NCBI GenBank assembly: GCA_008711295.1
Contig: VUYV01000508.1
Location: 221,484-285,483 of the forward strand
DNA length: 64,000 nucleotides
Direction of reading: 5' to 3'
DNA from: Anarhynchus alexandrinus
Taxonomy: Eukaryota; Chordata; Aves; Charadriiformes; Charadriidae
In this document: one piece after another, positions 23,560 to 37,496 of the stretch
Position numbering within the stretch: position 1 is the first letter of the stretch
How the letters are laid out: each line of letters opens with the position of its first letter
Program-made: the position numbers and the translations under genes
Notes under the pieces: generated by a model
Seen by the model: only the letters and a program-made list of their open reading frames with translations
Database searches by the model: none
Told to the model about the DNA's origin: nothing

Positions 23560-26500
23560 CTGCTCCTCCTCTGTTTCTTCCAGACTCTTGGGGGCGTACT
23601 AATTTATTGTCGGTCTGTATCTGCAGTAAATTATTACCCCCAGCTCGGCTCTCCTGCGCAGAAGGAATTCAGACACGTTCTGCTCGTCCCTTGCCTCTCG
23701 GGAGGGGTAAATAGGTGAGCGGACGCACCGTACGACTGCACAGCAAGACCCTAGAGCTTGGTAACCCATGCAGAGATCTAAGGGGAAAGCAGAGAACAGG
23801 GGGAGTTATTTTTTTCTTCCTCGTCCAGGTTAATTATTTGGAGCTAGGTCGTTCCTACCAAACCCCCCAAATCCCAATTACTAAACTAAGATTGACCTTT
23901 CAGAGAGTTATTTCTAAGAACTTGGATAAAATAAGATACTATGACTCAAACAACAGGAGGAAAGTGTCTGCATCACAGTTAAGCCACACAAATTGCTTTC
24001 ACTGTCAGAATCAAGTATTCTAAAAAAAAAAAAAAAAACAACCCTAACCCAAGAATGATTAATCTTTTTTTCTCTTTAGCAAGACAGATTGAAGTATCCC
24101 AGCGGAGCTAGACGGGAAGTGTTTAAACAATGCCTACTTAGTCTCCAGCAAGTCCTCACTAGTAGAAATATGAGCTTTAGGTTGGAAAGGGAAACAATAA
24201 CTAAAATAAGACTTTTACATATGCGTGTACAAGATAAATACATACAGAGAATCACAGAAAAGCAAGAAAAGGTACTGAATAGCAAATAGGCCTGTTCAGC
24301 TCTTCACATCCAAAATTCAGGAGCCTGAGGACACTGAGGATACAGTAGAAATGCATAAAAATAAATCTTTTCCAGTGGCAATGCTGATTTAAGAATTTCT
24401 TCCCCCATGTCATCCATCTTCATCCCCACGCTCATTTTTCCACCTCCCTCCTGCCCGGGTTGTGTTTCATAAGACAGTTTTCAACGGCAGCACTGGCTTA
24501 AGGTACAACCCCTTCACCATCTCCGACGGCTTGTCCCCAGCCTTCTGCCACCCTGGCACAAATGTTTGCATGGCCAAGTGGTAAATGCTCTAGTCTGCAA
24601 AGATAGGTGCTGGCGGACCTCAAATGGCCTTTCAAATCAAAGAAAGAAAGAAAAAATAGTTGCAGAATGGCAGATAGCAATGAAAGAGAATTACGCTTTT
24701 TGGAATTATATCTGTTAAAATGTAAAGAAATCTCCAAATCTCAAATTTCTAAATAAAGACTTTTAACGTGAGTGTACTACTATTTAAAATCATATGTAAT
24801 CACAAGTTGAATTAATAACATTATAAATCATATTACAAATAAATTGATTCTCATATTCATAAAAGATTGCGTTATTATTTTTCGCCACATTTCTGATTCG
24901 GCACCGGCTGGCCCTTCAGCCTAAACTGTCTTAACAGCAATGCTTTCCAATTTTTCCCCCTTCCTTAACATTTCTCACAGACGGTCACTATTGTATAGAA
25001 AATAATTCTACCGGGCAGCTGCGGGCTGCTGACTGCGATGTGGCAGATCGCTGGCGGTGAGCACAGCGGGGGATTACTGGGGATCGCTGTCTTCGGGGAA
25101 GGAAACCTGGAGGGACATGTTTCCAATAATACCGCAGACCTAATGAGTGCCCAATTTTACGGTAAGACTTAGCAGTGAGGCTGCCAGGTCGCTGCTTCGC
25201 GCTGTGCTGTTTTAACATTCCTTTATCGCAGTATTTCTCATATTTGTTTACCGTTTGCAATGCAGCGGAGCACTCTTCTGATAAATATGCTACAAAAACA
25301 ACACGGGCTCCCACCCGGTGACTCCTATGTGTGCTCACAGCACAGCTACGGAACAGTAGTACGCACGGACAATGCCGTGGGGGCTGGAGAACTCAAGATG
25401 ATTAATACATAGAGTGGGATTCTGTGAAGAAAAAAAGGAAAAATTCAGCTCTATCGGTGGGTATTTTACCACTGCGGAGAATGACAACAATAAGTTGTAA
25501 CTGAACAATGACATCCAAGAGAAAATGGAATTCCCCATAAAAAGCTTCTTAAGGCTAGCTTCTCTGTTACACCATGGAAACCTCGTTTGGGAAATTTAAG
25601 ATCGGCGAGAGAACAACTCCGAAGTGGCAAGAAGATGGGCTGTTAATAAATTCTCCCATCCCCGGTTTCTGTGATGCTGTGGCCTAACTTTCAAAAATAT
25701 CTCCATTCTAATTTTGTCTTAGAGAATTTGGTGACTCCGAAAACCAGAGGGAAAGCTGGAAGAGCGAGGGGCGCTTGAATTTGGATTCCTCCTGGCAGAG
25801 GGAAGCGGCACCGGAGCTACCAGCTGAGGCCAGTCCATCCGCTGGAATGCAGCCGCCGGAGCCGGGCTGATCCGGGCTGATGGATGCCGACAGCCCCGCT
25901 TTCATCTGGCAGTGTCCCCGCCACCAGCTGCGCCGGGGAAAGAAAGAACGCGCAGGAATTCACAGCGTTCCCCCTCTGATTAATCCCCGGCTGTCCCGCT
26001 GCGCCTGAATGAATTGGGCTAGGGATTCGTAGCTCCGCTGGGGGAGATTTGCTGATTTCTTTGAGCCCCCTGAGGGGAAGTGATATAGAGAGCAAATAAC
26101 CAGCGGGCAGCGCCGAAGTGATGTAATGGGCCAGGGCATGGAAGCCCCTCGCCTCTGCTCTCCCCACGTCCACGGGGCTTTTCTCGGGATGCACCGGGGA
26201 GTGGGTGCAGAGGAGAACTTCACGCTGCTGCCCCAGGCTGTAGCTTTACAGGCGATTCATAAAGCACGCCCCGACTTTCCTCGACGAGTTCTAAGGCAGA
26301 TTGGCCAAATTACAAGAAAAGACATAAATAACGTTTAAGCCAAGAGCTTGGGAGCACAAAGACAGCTCGGCTGCAGCCTGACACGGGTGACTGAGGACGA
26401 AGGCAGGTAAGTGCCAGGGTGAAGGGCCCCGTGGCCGGTCCAGCCCCAGCCCTCAGCAGCCGCCCCAAGCCCTCCGCCCTGCCTCCCTCCTTCTTTCCAG

Positions 26501-29500
26501 GCTGGACAATAATTAGATCTCAAATTAAAGAGTCGTCGTAAAAATGAGAACTAACACAGGCAGAATGGTGGGAAGGCTCTGGAAGCGTTACACTTCAGAA
26601 ACTAACCCATATCCTAGCAGAGAGCCACTAAGGGGTCTGACCGCTTAACCAGGTACCTAGGGACTACGTGAAAATGTGCATTTGAATTCCAACTATAATT
26701 ATACAGGCCTTGCTATAAAATAACATCGCTGTACCGTCCTGATGCTTGGAAAAATTGTAGGGTCTCAGATGCTTGTAATTAAGATGAAAAGAGTTCTTAA
26801 GTATGCGCAAAGCTTCGCATCTCTCTCTTTGTTTCCCCGAGTAAGTTTCTCTAAAAGAGAGACGCCTTTTCTTGCAGCGCGCCCTTCAGCCAGCTCCAGT
26901 TTCTATTTTCATGATCCAGAGGAAGGAAACGTGACAGATGATCTGTTTTTCCCACCTGGGTGATTCACACATAGCTGGTAATCTCTGTCATTTATAAATC
27001 AGCAACTACTGCAAGATTGTGTAAATTTACTTTAGTTTTGTTATTGGTTTGAGCATGTTTTCAAATCTAGTAAGATATCTCTGACAATATTGAGGTATTA
27101 CATTTATATATATAAATGTGATAAACACAACTAATAAATAATCACAAAGAAGACAGAAACTGGCACCTGGATTATTCGGCTGATTAAAAATACAAAACAC
27201 AGTTCTGAGTATCGCAGTGAAAAAATTCACAGCAGATAACTTATCACATAAGATAACTTACTGTGTTGTAGCAAGGAAAGAAATGAAAAGACATCACTTC
27301 AAATACTGTTATAATTCAAAGCTATGCGCAGAGAAAGCGCACTCATTGGGTAAACCATTCTCTGCGGATTAATTACTCAGCCCAGCCAACCTGCACTTTT
27401 GCCTTAGTCTTGTCTCTGAAGGGGTGGAGGGTGAAAGTGTTATCCTGAGAGCTGTGACTAACCCCCTTCGGTGTAAGCGACCTGTCCTGCAGCGCAGCCA
27501 GCTCGCAGGCTCCCATCTTCTCTTTTTTTAATATATTAGTATTGGTTTAGATTCAGATTACAGACTCTTTTTCACTAATTTCATACCTTCACAAACGTTG
27601 CTCCTGAGTTCTGAAGAACTGGGCTGCTGCTGCAGTTCTAGTATAAAAATTCCTGATGCGACAGTCGCTCCCGCAGTGGGTAATTATTCCTCTGGCATTA
27701 ATGAAGCTGTTAAATACACTGCTGTTGTTCTGCTGAGAGACCTAAAAATGAAAAAGTTGGATTATATTTGCAAAGCGAAAAACATTACAACTGGAAATCT
27801 CTTTGAGGTTTTTGTGGAAAAATTCACTCTGCTAACTGCACATCCCAGCCACGGCTTCTCGGCTTTCTATAATATCCTCCCTATGAACACTTCAAAGTTC
27901 CCCGTTTGCGGCGATTCTGGGATCACCGGTGTGGACTGGATTCACTGGAGGGGCAAAGAGGGCTCCGCACTGAGGCCCCCGGGCTCCACCGGCCGCAGGG
28001 AGCGCTCGGTGCCACCCGCCAGCAGAAAACCTGGTGCTCCATCTCTTCTCTTCCTGGGTACATTCGGCCTGACTCACAGGGACTTCTCATCCCGGCTTCA
28101 AAACCAAAACGAAATAATTAAGCGACGACCTTACTGTCACAAAGCAGGGCCAGGTCTGGAACCAGCGAGTTTCCGCTTCCAGTTACAGAGCTCTTTCTCT
28201 GACAGTCCTCATTTTACAGTGTTGCTATAAATATTGGATTAGAGTATCTTGCAAGGACAAAATTTCAATTTCCTTCCATTTCTTTAGCACTGTTCATTCA
28301 GTTATCCAGAACAGCTTCTTAAAAGTACCAGGTTGCTCCCAATTTGAAAGCCTGTGTTCCTTTTTCACTTTATTACTAACAATACCAGCTAAAAAAGACT
28401 CCGTCAGAATTGAGAACCCACTGCTAGGTGGTTTTTGTCATCTTAAATGATTAAATTGTGGTCGTGAAGGATGAATGCTGAAAAAAGGATCTTGTCAGAC
28501 AAAATGGGTGAAATTTGAAGGCCTCTTTTATGCGACAGCGAGGCTGAGAGCTGCAAAGGAACCATAGGTGACCCTCGTTCAAAAAGATTGCGAATCAAAA
28601 GCTCTATCCAATGACTTAGAGGTTTCAAGAAGGCTTTATCCATCGCCGCGTTTTAACGGCTGTATTGAACAACCTCTGAGAATCTTACAGTCCTCACTTT
28701 CCAGCCCAGCTGAAGAGCTCCCCCGCAGCGCCGGCGCCTGCAGTTGTTGAATAAATGTTTCTCACACTACAGCTCAATTAAGTCAAGGGTATCAGGGAGA
28801 AGATGATCCAAGTAATTCACCAGCCTGTATAGCAGAGGTAACCCGCAAGAGGCTGGAGAATTCATCAGTCTTTTAAAATGCATCTCACTTTACAGGGTGT
28901 TTTGACTCTGACTTTTCGTTTTGATTCTTTTTCTGGCATTGTTAGTTGTTCACTGTGTCTCACAATCACGGAGCATATACCTAATTCGTAGTGCACCAAA
29001 CTAAGCTAAACATCCTACCAGTACCTAAAATTCTAACAAAGCAGTGTACCACGATATAATAGTGCAAAGGAGAACATTCAAACCAAGTATAAAATACTTC
29101 CAGTATGAAGATATGAAAGAATTTGCCGCAAAGATTTACAAAAATATAAGCATCACATAAAAGGATCTGCAATGACTATTAATTTTTTATCACGTTTCCA
29201 TTTTAGTTGTAAATATTCACAGAGGTGGTTACCAGCAGGAGAAAGGTAAGCTATTCGATGTGTAAGTCCATTGCTTCTTAACGATTGGGGTTTTCTAGCC
29301 CTGATGCTTGCCATAGATTTAAATGCTAAAGTGACTTTCCAGAACATCACTTCCCATCGTTGTTTGTGTACTCTGTTCTTCTGTTACTGCAAAATGTTAA
29401 TTCACATGTTACCAATTACTGGATCTTTGACAACACAAGTAGCAGCAAGAAGAAACCCCTGTGGTTTTTATGATAATAGTAAGTAAAAGTCAAGCTAACA

Positions 29501-30074
29501 TTTCATGCCAAGTGGATGAGGAAAGCAGTAACTGGAGAAGGATTTTGTGGTATCACTGCAGTATCTTGTCTGGCAAGAGCTTATGTAATTTTCTATATAT
29601 TGTTGCTTAATATTCAGGTCCTTGCTGAAACTTTGCACCAAAACTCAAGGTAGAGATATTCAACAAATCATGGCAAATTTCACGGAGTTCAAAGCTTAGA
29701 GACGAGTTTTTTGTCTTCAAAAAAGGTCTTACATGATTTCAAAACAATCCAGCTTTGCTGAGGAGGTAAATTTCAGCTTTTTTGAGAAAGTGAACAAGAG
29801 TTACTTTTAAAGCTGTGAAAAGAAACACAGACTTTTCCAGCTTTTTGAGGCTTCCATTATGGCTTTTACAGCTAATGTCAGTGGCAGAGTGGGGCCAAGC
29901 ATTTGGGAACTAGGGGCTGAAAATTGTGAATTCGGTGCACGTATATGCATGCACACACATCAATGGAAGGTACTAACCACACTTAGGAAAAAAATTTTGA
30001 TCTTTCTTCCTTCTGAACAAAGAATTCCCATTATAAATAAAATAAACACTTTGGGATTGCAGAACTCAGTTGGG

Positions 30075-30135
30075 CACACACACATATATATATACATATC
30101 ACATATGTGCACACACACACACACATATATGCATG
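30075..30135. repeat. CA/TA microsatellite
   Basis: Alternating CA and TA dinucleotides form an imperfect inverted pattern (CACACA, TATATA, CATATG, CACACA). Such tracts are usually variable and may adopt Z-DNA or cruciform shapes. Confidence 0.9.
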
Positions 30136-31839
30136 CTTTTTGACTTGCTTGCAACAGGGTGACTGAACACCTAATTTGTCTTCTAATTAGGCCTTTTTAA
30201 TGGTTAAACCCTCAACGCTGTAAACAGGAATGACTAAACCCGTTACTTGGCTGCACACAAACGTTGGCACCGACCGCTCTGCCTCGGTTTCTCTTCCCTC
30301 CCGAGAAGGCTGACGGCTCCAGGACGGAAGGACGGAGCAGGCTGGCCAGCGGGGTGGCCCAGCCCCAGCACCCCCAAGGAACATAAGGCTCTTCCAAGTA
30401 GATCCTGAAAAAGTGCAAAAGAGAGAAGGACAGAAAACTGCTTGCAGGGCTTTTCGTCGTGATTTTGGTACTAAATCACTCTGTCCTCTTTATGTGGCAT
30501 GTAAATCACAGCAAATGGTATTTTTATCCCTTTCTCTGTTACACGGTTGCAAAAATTGCTGACAGAAACTGCCAACATGCTCCACTAGTAACTATAATGC
30601 TGTTGCAGTGGCATAAACATCTTTTTACATTAACGCAAACCATCTACTTTAGGGGCTTTTAATGATGCAACTACACTGCCATTTAAAGCAACGGAAACTT
30701 CTCTGGTACGACCTCGGATTTGGAGATCAAATTCTAAGGGGATATGTAAAAAGAAGCGGGGTACGTTAAAAGCCGACAAGTTGTTAAGAGTCTAACGGGA
30801 GCCAACATACGCATCGAGAAGGTGCGGATACGCCGATTTGGCATGACACATTTAGACTCAATTCTTCTTTCAAGTAACATTTTCCTGACAACAGAAAACA
30901 AATACGTCACATTCGCCACAAATGTGCTGTACGTAACAGCAGTTCCTACAGCATCAATATTATATTTACTCAGTGATTCATCCCCTTCCTCTGTATGTTT
31001 ATCTAACTCCCCTAACCACATCCAGTTACCAATTACTAGCTAGAAACGGCCTTACAAACCCATCTTCAAGGGACTCCAAACAGTCCAACACTGACTGAGG
31101 CTTTGGTGTCACCACTCATCGCCAAACGTTTGCACAGGAGAATAAATCAATCAGCGCTTTCCTAGAATAAAATACCAGTGGGCAACCTAACTACTTGCAA
31201 TTGAATCTCCATCTCCTCTAAACGATAAAAAGCTTTCAGATGGCTTCAGAAGACTCTCCATCAGACCTTTAAAATGGAGCAAGCAACAGATCTTCATGTA
31301 CTTGTTGCATATTGAAACTGTAGAACAGTTTTTCAGAGGCCGTTCAGCGATTTCAGGTAACAGCACGGGTAAAATCAACACGTGATTTACCAGCTCTGCC
31401 ATTTCAACCCATGAAAGTCAAATTTATTTTTCTTCTGATTTGGGTATCACCACCAGTTACCTGGATTCTTAGACTGATTTCTGTTCTCTTCAGCTCGTGT
31501 CAGCGCAATTCAGGACAGACTCTGGTCCTCCAACAGGGAATTGTACACACTATGAGATTATGCCTTAACTAGAATTTAATTCTGCTCCTTTAGGTCAATG
31601 CATTTTACAGTAACAAGACAAATCAGAAACTCACATTTTTTAGTAGTTTAAGCAAGCGTACACACTCCGTGTCTTCTCCAAATGAGCGATGTTTGTAATT
31701 ATTTGTAATTGCAATTATTATGTAATTATTCACGGTTTTGTAAGCTCTTTGTGGCAAGAGACAAATGCCAAACCCAAGTGCCATGGCCCGGACTGTCACT
31801 CTCACATCTCTCCCTCATCACTCTTACATCTCTCCCTCA

Positions 31840-31902
31840 TCCCCTTTAATCTCTCCCACATCCCCTTTAATCTCTCCCACATCCCCTTTAATCTCTCCCA
31901 GG
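31840..31902. repeat. Short tandem repeat, 21 bp x 3
   Basis: The unit is CCCCTTTAATCTCTCCCACA plus T, three near-identical copies, preceded by degenerate related units (ATCTCTCCCTCATC). Because 21 is divisible by three, the array stays open in frame, which explains the chance frame that crosses it. Confidence 0.85.
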
Positions 31903-34900
31903 AGTTTGGTCTCCCAACATTTTTATTAGAAGAGGCGCAGAGTCTGAGGCAGAAGAGCTTCCCATGTATGAACGGAGTTGCATAGGACTTCACGCTTCTG
32001 GGAATTTCTTTTTTAAAGTATTCCCAACACACGCGTAGGCCTTTTCACTTGAAAGGTAAATTATGAAGTCCTAAAAACTCTCGGCTGCTGAAATTCAGAG
32101 CCCACACCACATACCTTCCTCCTTCAGTCTCTGTTTTCCACAGGACGTGCCACCGACAGCAGATGACATTTCTCTGAATGAGAAACAGAAAGGTGGCTCC
32201 CTTCAAAATCTAATTTCAACTCCATGAGAACAATCTCCCAATGCTCCCTCTGCGGTCCGTGGAGAAACGGGCACTTCCATCTGCCTGTCCTGAGCTACCT
32301 TCCTCTCTACTCCCCTCTCTCCTGGGACCAGAGAGGAGGTTAGTCCTACCGCTGCGGGAGCGCCCCAGGAGTTAACCCTCCGCAGCACCTAGACCCTCTG
32401 CTTACCCTTCTCTCCTCTCTGTACGGCTGCGGTGGCGGTGGCTGGCAGCTCAGGGCGCTTGAGCTAATCCATCTCTCCTCAAAAAAACAGCAGCGAAGCG
32501 ACAGGAGCAGCGCAGCAAAGCGGTCCTGGACTGCAAAGTTGCTTCTTCCTCCCACGGCAGTCTTCACGTGCTTTTTCCAGGGACTGAGTGAGTCTGGGAA
32601 GGCTAAACAGGAGTTAAAAAACACTGTGATCGTATGTTTAATTATGTGATAAATATGTGGATAAGGGTTTGATGCTAACATGTATTTTTATAGGTGTTGT
32701 AATACACCTACTGTCTCGTACAGCTGTAATGAAAAAATGCGAAGAAAACTTCCAGTTTGTGAAGGCATACCTGGCTCTGCACATCCCTCTTTATGCGGGG
32801 ATTCATAAAACCTCAAATCATCCAAAATAAGAAGCTGAATAGCATGGGAGCAGCCCTTCATCTGATAAACCCTCAGTGGAACTTGGGTTTGCTAAGGATC
32901 TGGCTCCCAACTTCCCCTGCATTTAGTCTCACATTTTCAGACCAGTTCATTTAACTCCTTCTGTTCTCTCTTATCTTCCAGCCACTAAAATAAACTCCTT
33001 AACATTTCATATCAATTCCAGATACTGGGCTCAGCCTTCCTGCCAAGGCTCAGCTTTTCCTTTTGTATAGATGCAAATACATCAAGTGGGTAAAGAAAAT
33101 TACCTTTTTGTCAAATTTGTTTGGAATCAATTGAATCTATTTTAGAATTATGTAAGCCCTGAAAAATGCCGTGGGACTGTCTGAGTCTGTTAGCACTTTT
33201 AAGTAAACAAACAAAACCTGCTTTAATTTAGACAAATTTCCAGGCCACAATTGTCAGAACACCACTAAAAGCTCTTGGGTATTAAAAAACAAAATCTAAA
33301 TAAGAAACAGAAGCTACATAAGGAGGAGGGCTCTGTGGGAACCTTCCTGCCTTTGGTCTGACAATCCAAAAAGTGTGTTCTGGTTTCCCCCAGCATCCGG
33401 TGCACTCCAGCAAGTTTCTAAATAAAGTTGAGTAAAAACTTCACTCAAAGCTTTAGTGTTCCTTAAATGGCATGTCTCATCTTTGCTGGCAGAGCTGCAG
33501 CTCGCCTTAAAGTAAGCAACCACATTAACATTTTTCCTAAATGCTACTCTATATATTCTAAACGCTCAGCTCAAAAGTCGCTAAAATAAGCCCTTAAAAT
33601 AACAACTTCAAACACTTGCACAAGGCTGCATCCATTCAGAAGAGCTATTTTTCCTTACCTCACTCAATTTCCCTTCAGTGTTCCTTAAACAAAGGATGCG
33701 CTGTGCCATGACAGGAGAGAAAGGCTGGATTTCAGCTTGAGGACTAACATAAATCAATTAGAATCCACTGCCTCCTAATTACAGGATTTGTTATTTATCC
33801 CAGGCTGCCTCCTGGTACAAAAAACTGGTGGCTGATGCCTTTTTTTTGTGATAAACATGCGCTTAGATACATGTGGAGGCTGAAACGCAAGGAAGAGTGT
33901 TTCTTTTCCCTTTGCTCTGAGCAAGCAGGGTTCAGCTTTCCTGAGAATGTTTACTCCCCTTTTAAGCCTGAGTAAAAGCAATCTGTGTTACGCGTAGCAT
34001 ATTCTGATCACGAAAACAGATTCCATCTACTGGCAAACCTGGAAAATAATACAAACCAATGCATTAACTGCAAAAGGTATTTAAAAAAAAAATCTGCAAA
34101 TTAAGACCCCATAAAATGAAATCGTTACACAACACTAGCATTTTTAGAGATAATGTATCTTATGAAAATCTAACACTTAATTATGGAAAATGAAATAAGA
34201 AGCGTGAAAATTATAATTGAACACTAGTCCCTCTGATACATTCACAGAACAGAGTACTAAAAAATCTTATGAATCCAGGGAAATGATATATGGGTCAACT
34301 TAAAAAAAACCCAACAGAAACAACAGGAAGCCAAATCTCACTTTAAATACACATTCAAGCATTTGCATCAGCAATTCCCTCTTCAGCAAGCTGAGCACCC
34401 GGCATTTTCACTACCATCAACACCTCTTTGAAGTTCAGACCTCCTCAAATGCATTCCCCTGCTTTACACGAATTTCTGTCACCACTCCTTCCTTCCCCAT
34501 TATCACCTGCACCACAGAGAGCACAACAATTCACATAAAATCCCACAGGAAATGCAGAAGATCTATATAAAGCTGCAAAGTGTCTTCTGTCTCTCATCTT
34601 CAGCTTGAGGAACTTTACAGGTTTCTCAAACTGGTGGGAGAAGAGAGTCCTGATTATACCATGGAAGGCGGGAAGACATGAAGTGAAAAAATCAACAACC
34701 ACCACCGCAAATGCCCCAAACCAGCCCGAATGGTGCAGCAGGCCGCTAACTTCATACCAGTGCTATACCGGGAACCTCTCCGTGGCTCCATCACTGCCTA
34801 CAACACGCTTCCAGGTGGGGGTTTTCGTTCAAAAGTTTCATTATCAGTAACAAATGCCCACCGCTTGTCTTGTTCTGGCTGGTCCAGAATTAATGAGTGT

Positions 34901-36594
34901 TTTAGGAGAGTGCAAAACAGATCTGCGATCCTATTTTTTTTTTGAACGGATTCTTTACAAGCACAGACACCCAGATTTAGCATGACCCTCTTCTACCCCT
35001 GGAGTGTCTGTGTTGCCCTTGAGGTCCACCTTTGCCCTGAGAGATCAGCGGCCCTGCCCGCTCCTCCCTGGGCTCAGCACAGACCTTCACGTCCCTGCCG
35101 CAGGGGCCGGGACAGCAGGGGACACTCTGGAACATCCCAGGAGGACCATTGAAGCCATCCAGGGCAGTGGTGCCACTTCCCACAGCTCCGCCAGCGCTGG
35201 GTTTCTTGATACGAGGGAGCGCAGTATCACAAACAGTCCTATCTGCTTTGAGTGCAAAAGGAAAAAAAAATTATTTTAAATTAGTGTAGCTCAGCGGATC
35301 TTAATTATTATTGTCAAGATTTTTTAATAACATAGAACTTATTTACCTACAAATTCTTTCTCCTGCCTGTGCTGGATGCTTACATTCACCAACATATTAG
35401 TCATTGCTTAATTATCGCTACGAAGCCTTATTAATATGTATGGATAAAGAGCTCTCCGGCAGGAATGCATTTTAATGAAGTCGCTGAAAGGCAACACGCC
35501 GTAATTTCTAGAAGGTTATGCCATGACTAACAATAGCAAACTGACTGAAGCTGCCTAGGGACAGGATGAGGTACCGAAGGAAAAAAAAAAAATCAAATTA
35601 ATTTTAATGATAAACTTAATTAGAAAGCGTTTAGGCATTTTGACTGAGCAGTTACAGCTTCGAACGGCTTAGGACTATTCCCGAGAGGAACGGCGTCCCT
35701 CAAAATGTCGCCTGCAAGCGCCCAGCCGTGCTGTCTGTGGGACGCGTACCGCGCTGCGTGAGGGGAGGACGTTGAAAATGGGACATTTTGTGCCCGCCCT
35801 GTACTTAACGGCCAGCGAAGCACCGCCGCCTTATTTCCGAGGCGGCAGCCGGGCCCGTAACGTTCTATATTGCCCAACAACGTGTAATTTACAAACCTAA
35901 CCCATATGCTGTGTATAGAATCGGACTTTAGCAGCAATTCGCTTTTGCTCCTTGTGTTACTTTGGTGCTGTTTGCCCTTTCAAAGCGGCGTTACCGTTTC
36001 CGCAGCCATGCCCAGGCCCAGCGCCGCCATGTCTGGGCACCCAGGGGGGGACCTGAGGGGACCAGGGGGGACCCAAGGGGGACCTGGGACCTGAGGCAGG
36101 GCACCGCCGAGGGACACCCGGCACAGTGGGGAACCCGGCCCTGAGCCGCCCCGCTCCGGCTGTGCAGGGCCCGCGGCCCAGCCCGGCCCTGTCCCGGGGC
36201 GCAGCAAGGTCCCGCCGGGCAGGCTCGGCCCGGCCACCCGGGGCAGAGGACACCCGGGGCGGAGGACACCCGGGGGCGGGCCGCCGTGTGGGTTGCGGAG
36301 CCGCCCCGAGAGGCGGACCCGGCCCCGAACGGCTGAGCGGCGGTTGCCCGAGTAAGGGTCGGGGGGAGCGCGGGGCAGGCCGCGGCGGGCGCGGGGCGGG
36401 AGGGGAGGGAAGGCGGGCAGGAGGCGGCGGGGGGAGCTCCGCCGGAGGGCCCGCGGCCCCGGCTCCGCCTCCGCTCGGCCCGGCCGGGTCCGCTCCCGGT
36501 CCCTCTTCCCCCGCAGACTTGGCCGGGCCCGCTCCCGGCCCTCCTTCCGCTCAGCTCGGCCCCGCAGGGCCGCTCCCGGTCCCTCTCCCGCCCC

Positions 36595-37156
36595 NNNNNN
36601 NNNNNNNNNNNNNNNNNNNNNNNNNNNNNNNNNNNNNNNNNNNNNNNNNNNNNNNNNNNNNNNNNNNNNNNNNNNNNNNNNNNNNNNNNNNNNNNNNNNN
36701 NNNNNNNNNNNNNNNNNNNNNNNNNNNNNNNNNNNNNNNNNNNNNNNNNNNNNNNNNNNNNNNNNNNNNNNNNNNNNNNNNNNNNNNNNNNNNNNNNNNN
36801 NNNNNNNNNNNNNNNNNNNNNNNNNNNNNNNNNNNNNNNNNNNNNNNNNNNNNNNNNNNNNNNNNNNNNNNNNNNNNNNNNNNNNNNNNNNNNNNNNNNN
36901 NNNNNNNNNNNNNNNNNNNNNNNNNNNNNNNNNNNNNNNNNNNNNNNNNNNNNNNNNNNNNNNNNNNNNNNNNNNNNNNNNNNNNNNNNNNNNNNNNNNN
37001 NNNNNNNNNNNNNNNNNNNNNNNNNNNNNNNNNNNNNNNNNNNNNNNNNNNNNNNNNNNNNNNNNNNNNNNNNNNNNNNNNNNNNNNNNNNNNNNNNNNN
37101 NNNNNNNNNNNNNNNNNNNNNNNNNNNNNNNNNNNNNNNNNNNNNNNNNNNNNNNN
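36595..37156. other. Assembly gap (562 N)
   Basis: The gap lies inside the CpG island. Repeat units occur right of it and related sequence left of it, so the missing piece is probably more of the same tandem repeat and its true length is uncertain. Confidence 0.95.
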
Positions 37157-37325
37157 CCCTCTCCCGCCCCACAGGCCCGGTCGGTCCCGCTCCCGGTCCC
37201 TCTCCCGCCCCACAGGCCCGGTCGGTCCCGCTCCCGGTCCCGGTCCCTCTCCCGCCCCACAGGCCCGGCCGGTCCCTCTCCCGGTCCCTCTCCCCCCACA
37301 GGCCCGGCCGGGCCCGCTCCCGGCG
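37157..37325 (+). repeat. GC-rich tandem repeat, ~41-bp unit
   Basis: The unit begins CCCTCTCCCGCCCCACAGG and continues CCCGGTCGGTCCCGCTCCCG. Starts are visible at 37157, 37198 and 37245, then shorter variants at 37274 and 37286; one unit carries a 6-bp insertion. Left of the gap (36490-36594) related sequence occurs. Each unit ends its pyrimidine tract with CACAG|G, resembling a splice acceptor. It has no stops in several frames, so long frames here are meaningless. Confidence 0.85.
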
Positions 37326-37496
37326 CCTCGGAGCTCCTCGGGGCATCGCCACCTCAGGTGCCTCTCCAGGGCGGGAAGGATCCCCTCAGAGCCCCGGCCT
37401 GAGGTGCGCTGCCTGCTTTGCCTCATCAGGCGAGGGAATATGAAGTTTAATATTTTTTTTTGAGGGGGCAATAAATGCTGTTTGTTCTCCCTTCAG

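Larger units (their letters stand above)
20504..35940. other. Intergenic, central desert; no coding gene recognised
   Basis: About 15 kb of AT-rich sequence has no recognisable exon, RNA gene or CR1. It contains a CA/TA microsatellite (30075-30135), a 21-bp tandem repeat (31840-31902), a paired AP-1-type site (23542-23559) and A-runs. The longest chance frame (27598-28230, 210 codons, non-ATG start) matches nothing I know. Confidence 0.4.
35990..37440 (+). promoter_or_regulatory. CpG island promoter of the MCCC2-like gene
   Basis: GC content and CpG density rise sharply at about 35990 and fall at about 37440, just before the first coding exon. No TATA box is visible, as usual for such promoters. 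The island contains the 41-bp tandem repeat and an N gap. A plausible 5'UTR exon ends at 37403 (CCTGAG|GTGCGC) and would splice to 37497, where a strong acceptor (TTTGTTCTCCCTTCAG) precedes the ATG by 12 nt. The transcription start is not determined. Confidence 0.65.

Noticed and set aside
24020..24050. A-run followed by CCCTAACCC, telomere-like
   Set aside because: A single unit only; not an interstitial telomeric array.
24571..24620. tRNA-like A-box (TGGCCAAGTGG) followed by possible SINE sequence
   Set aside because: No matching B-box or cloverleaf can be drawn; too weak to call a tRNA or SINE.
27598..28230. 210-codon plus-strand frame
   Set aside because: Non-ATG start, no domain, no splice or promoter context; composition like the surrounding intergenic DNA.
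35980..37471. Frames of 300-450 codons through the GC-rich repeat and second gap, giving Arg/Gly/Pro repeats
   Set aside because: Stop-poor GC-rich tandem repeat plus N; open in several frames at once, with no homology.
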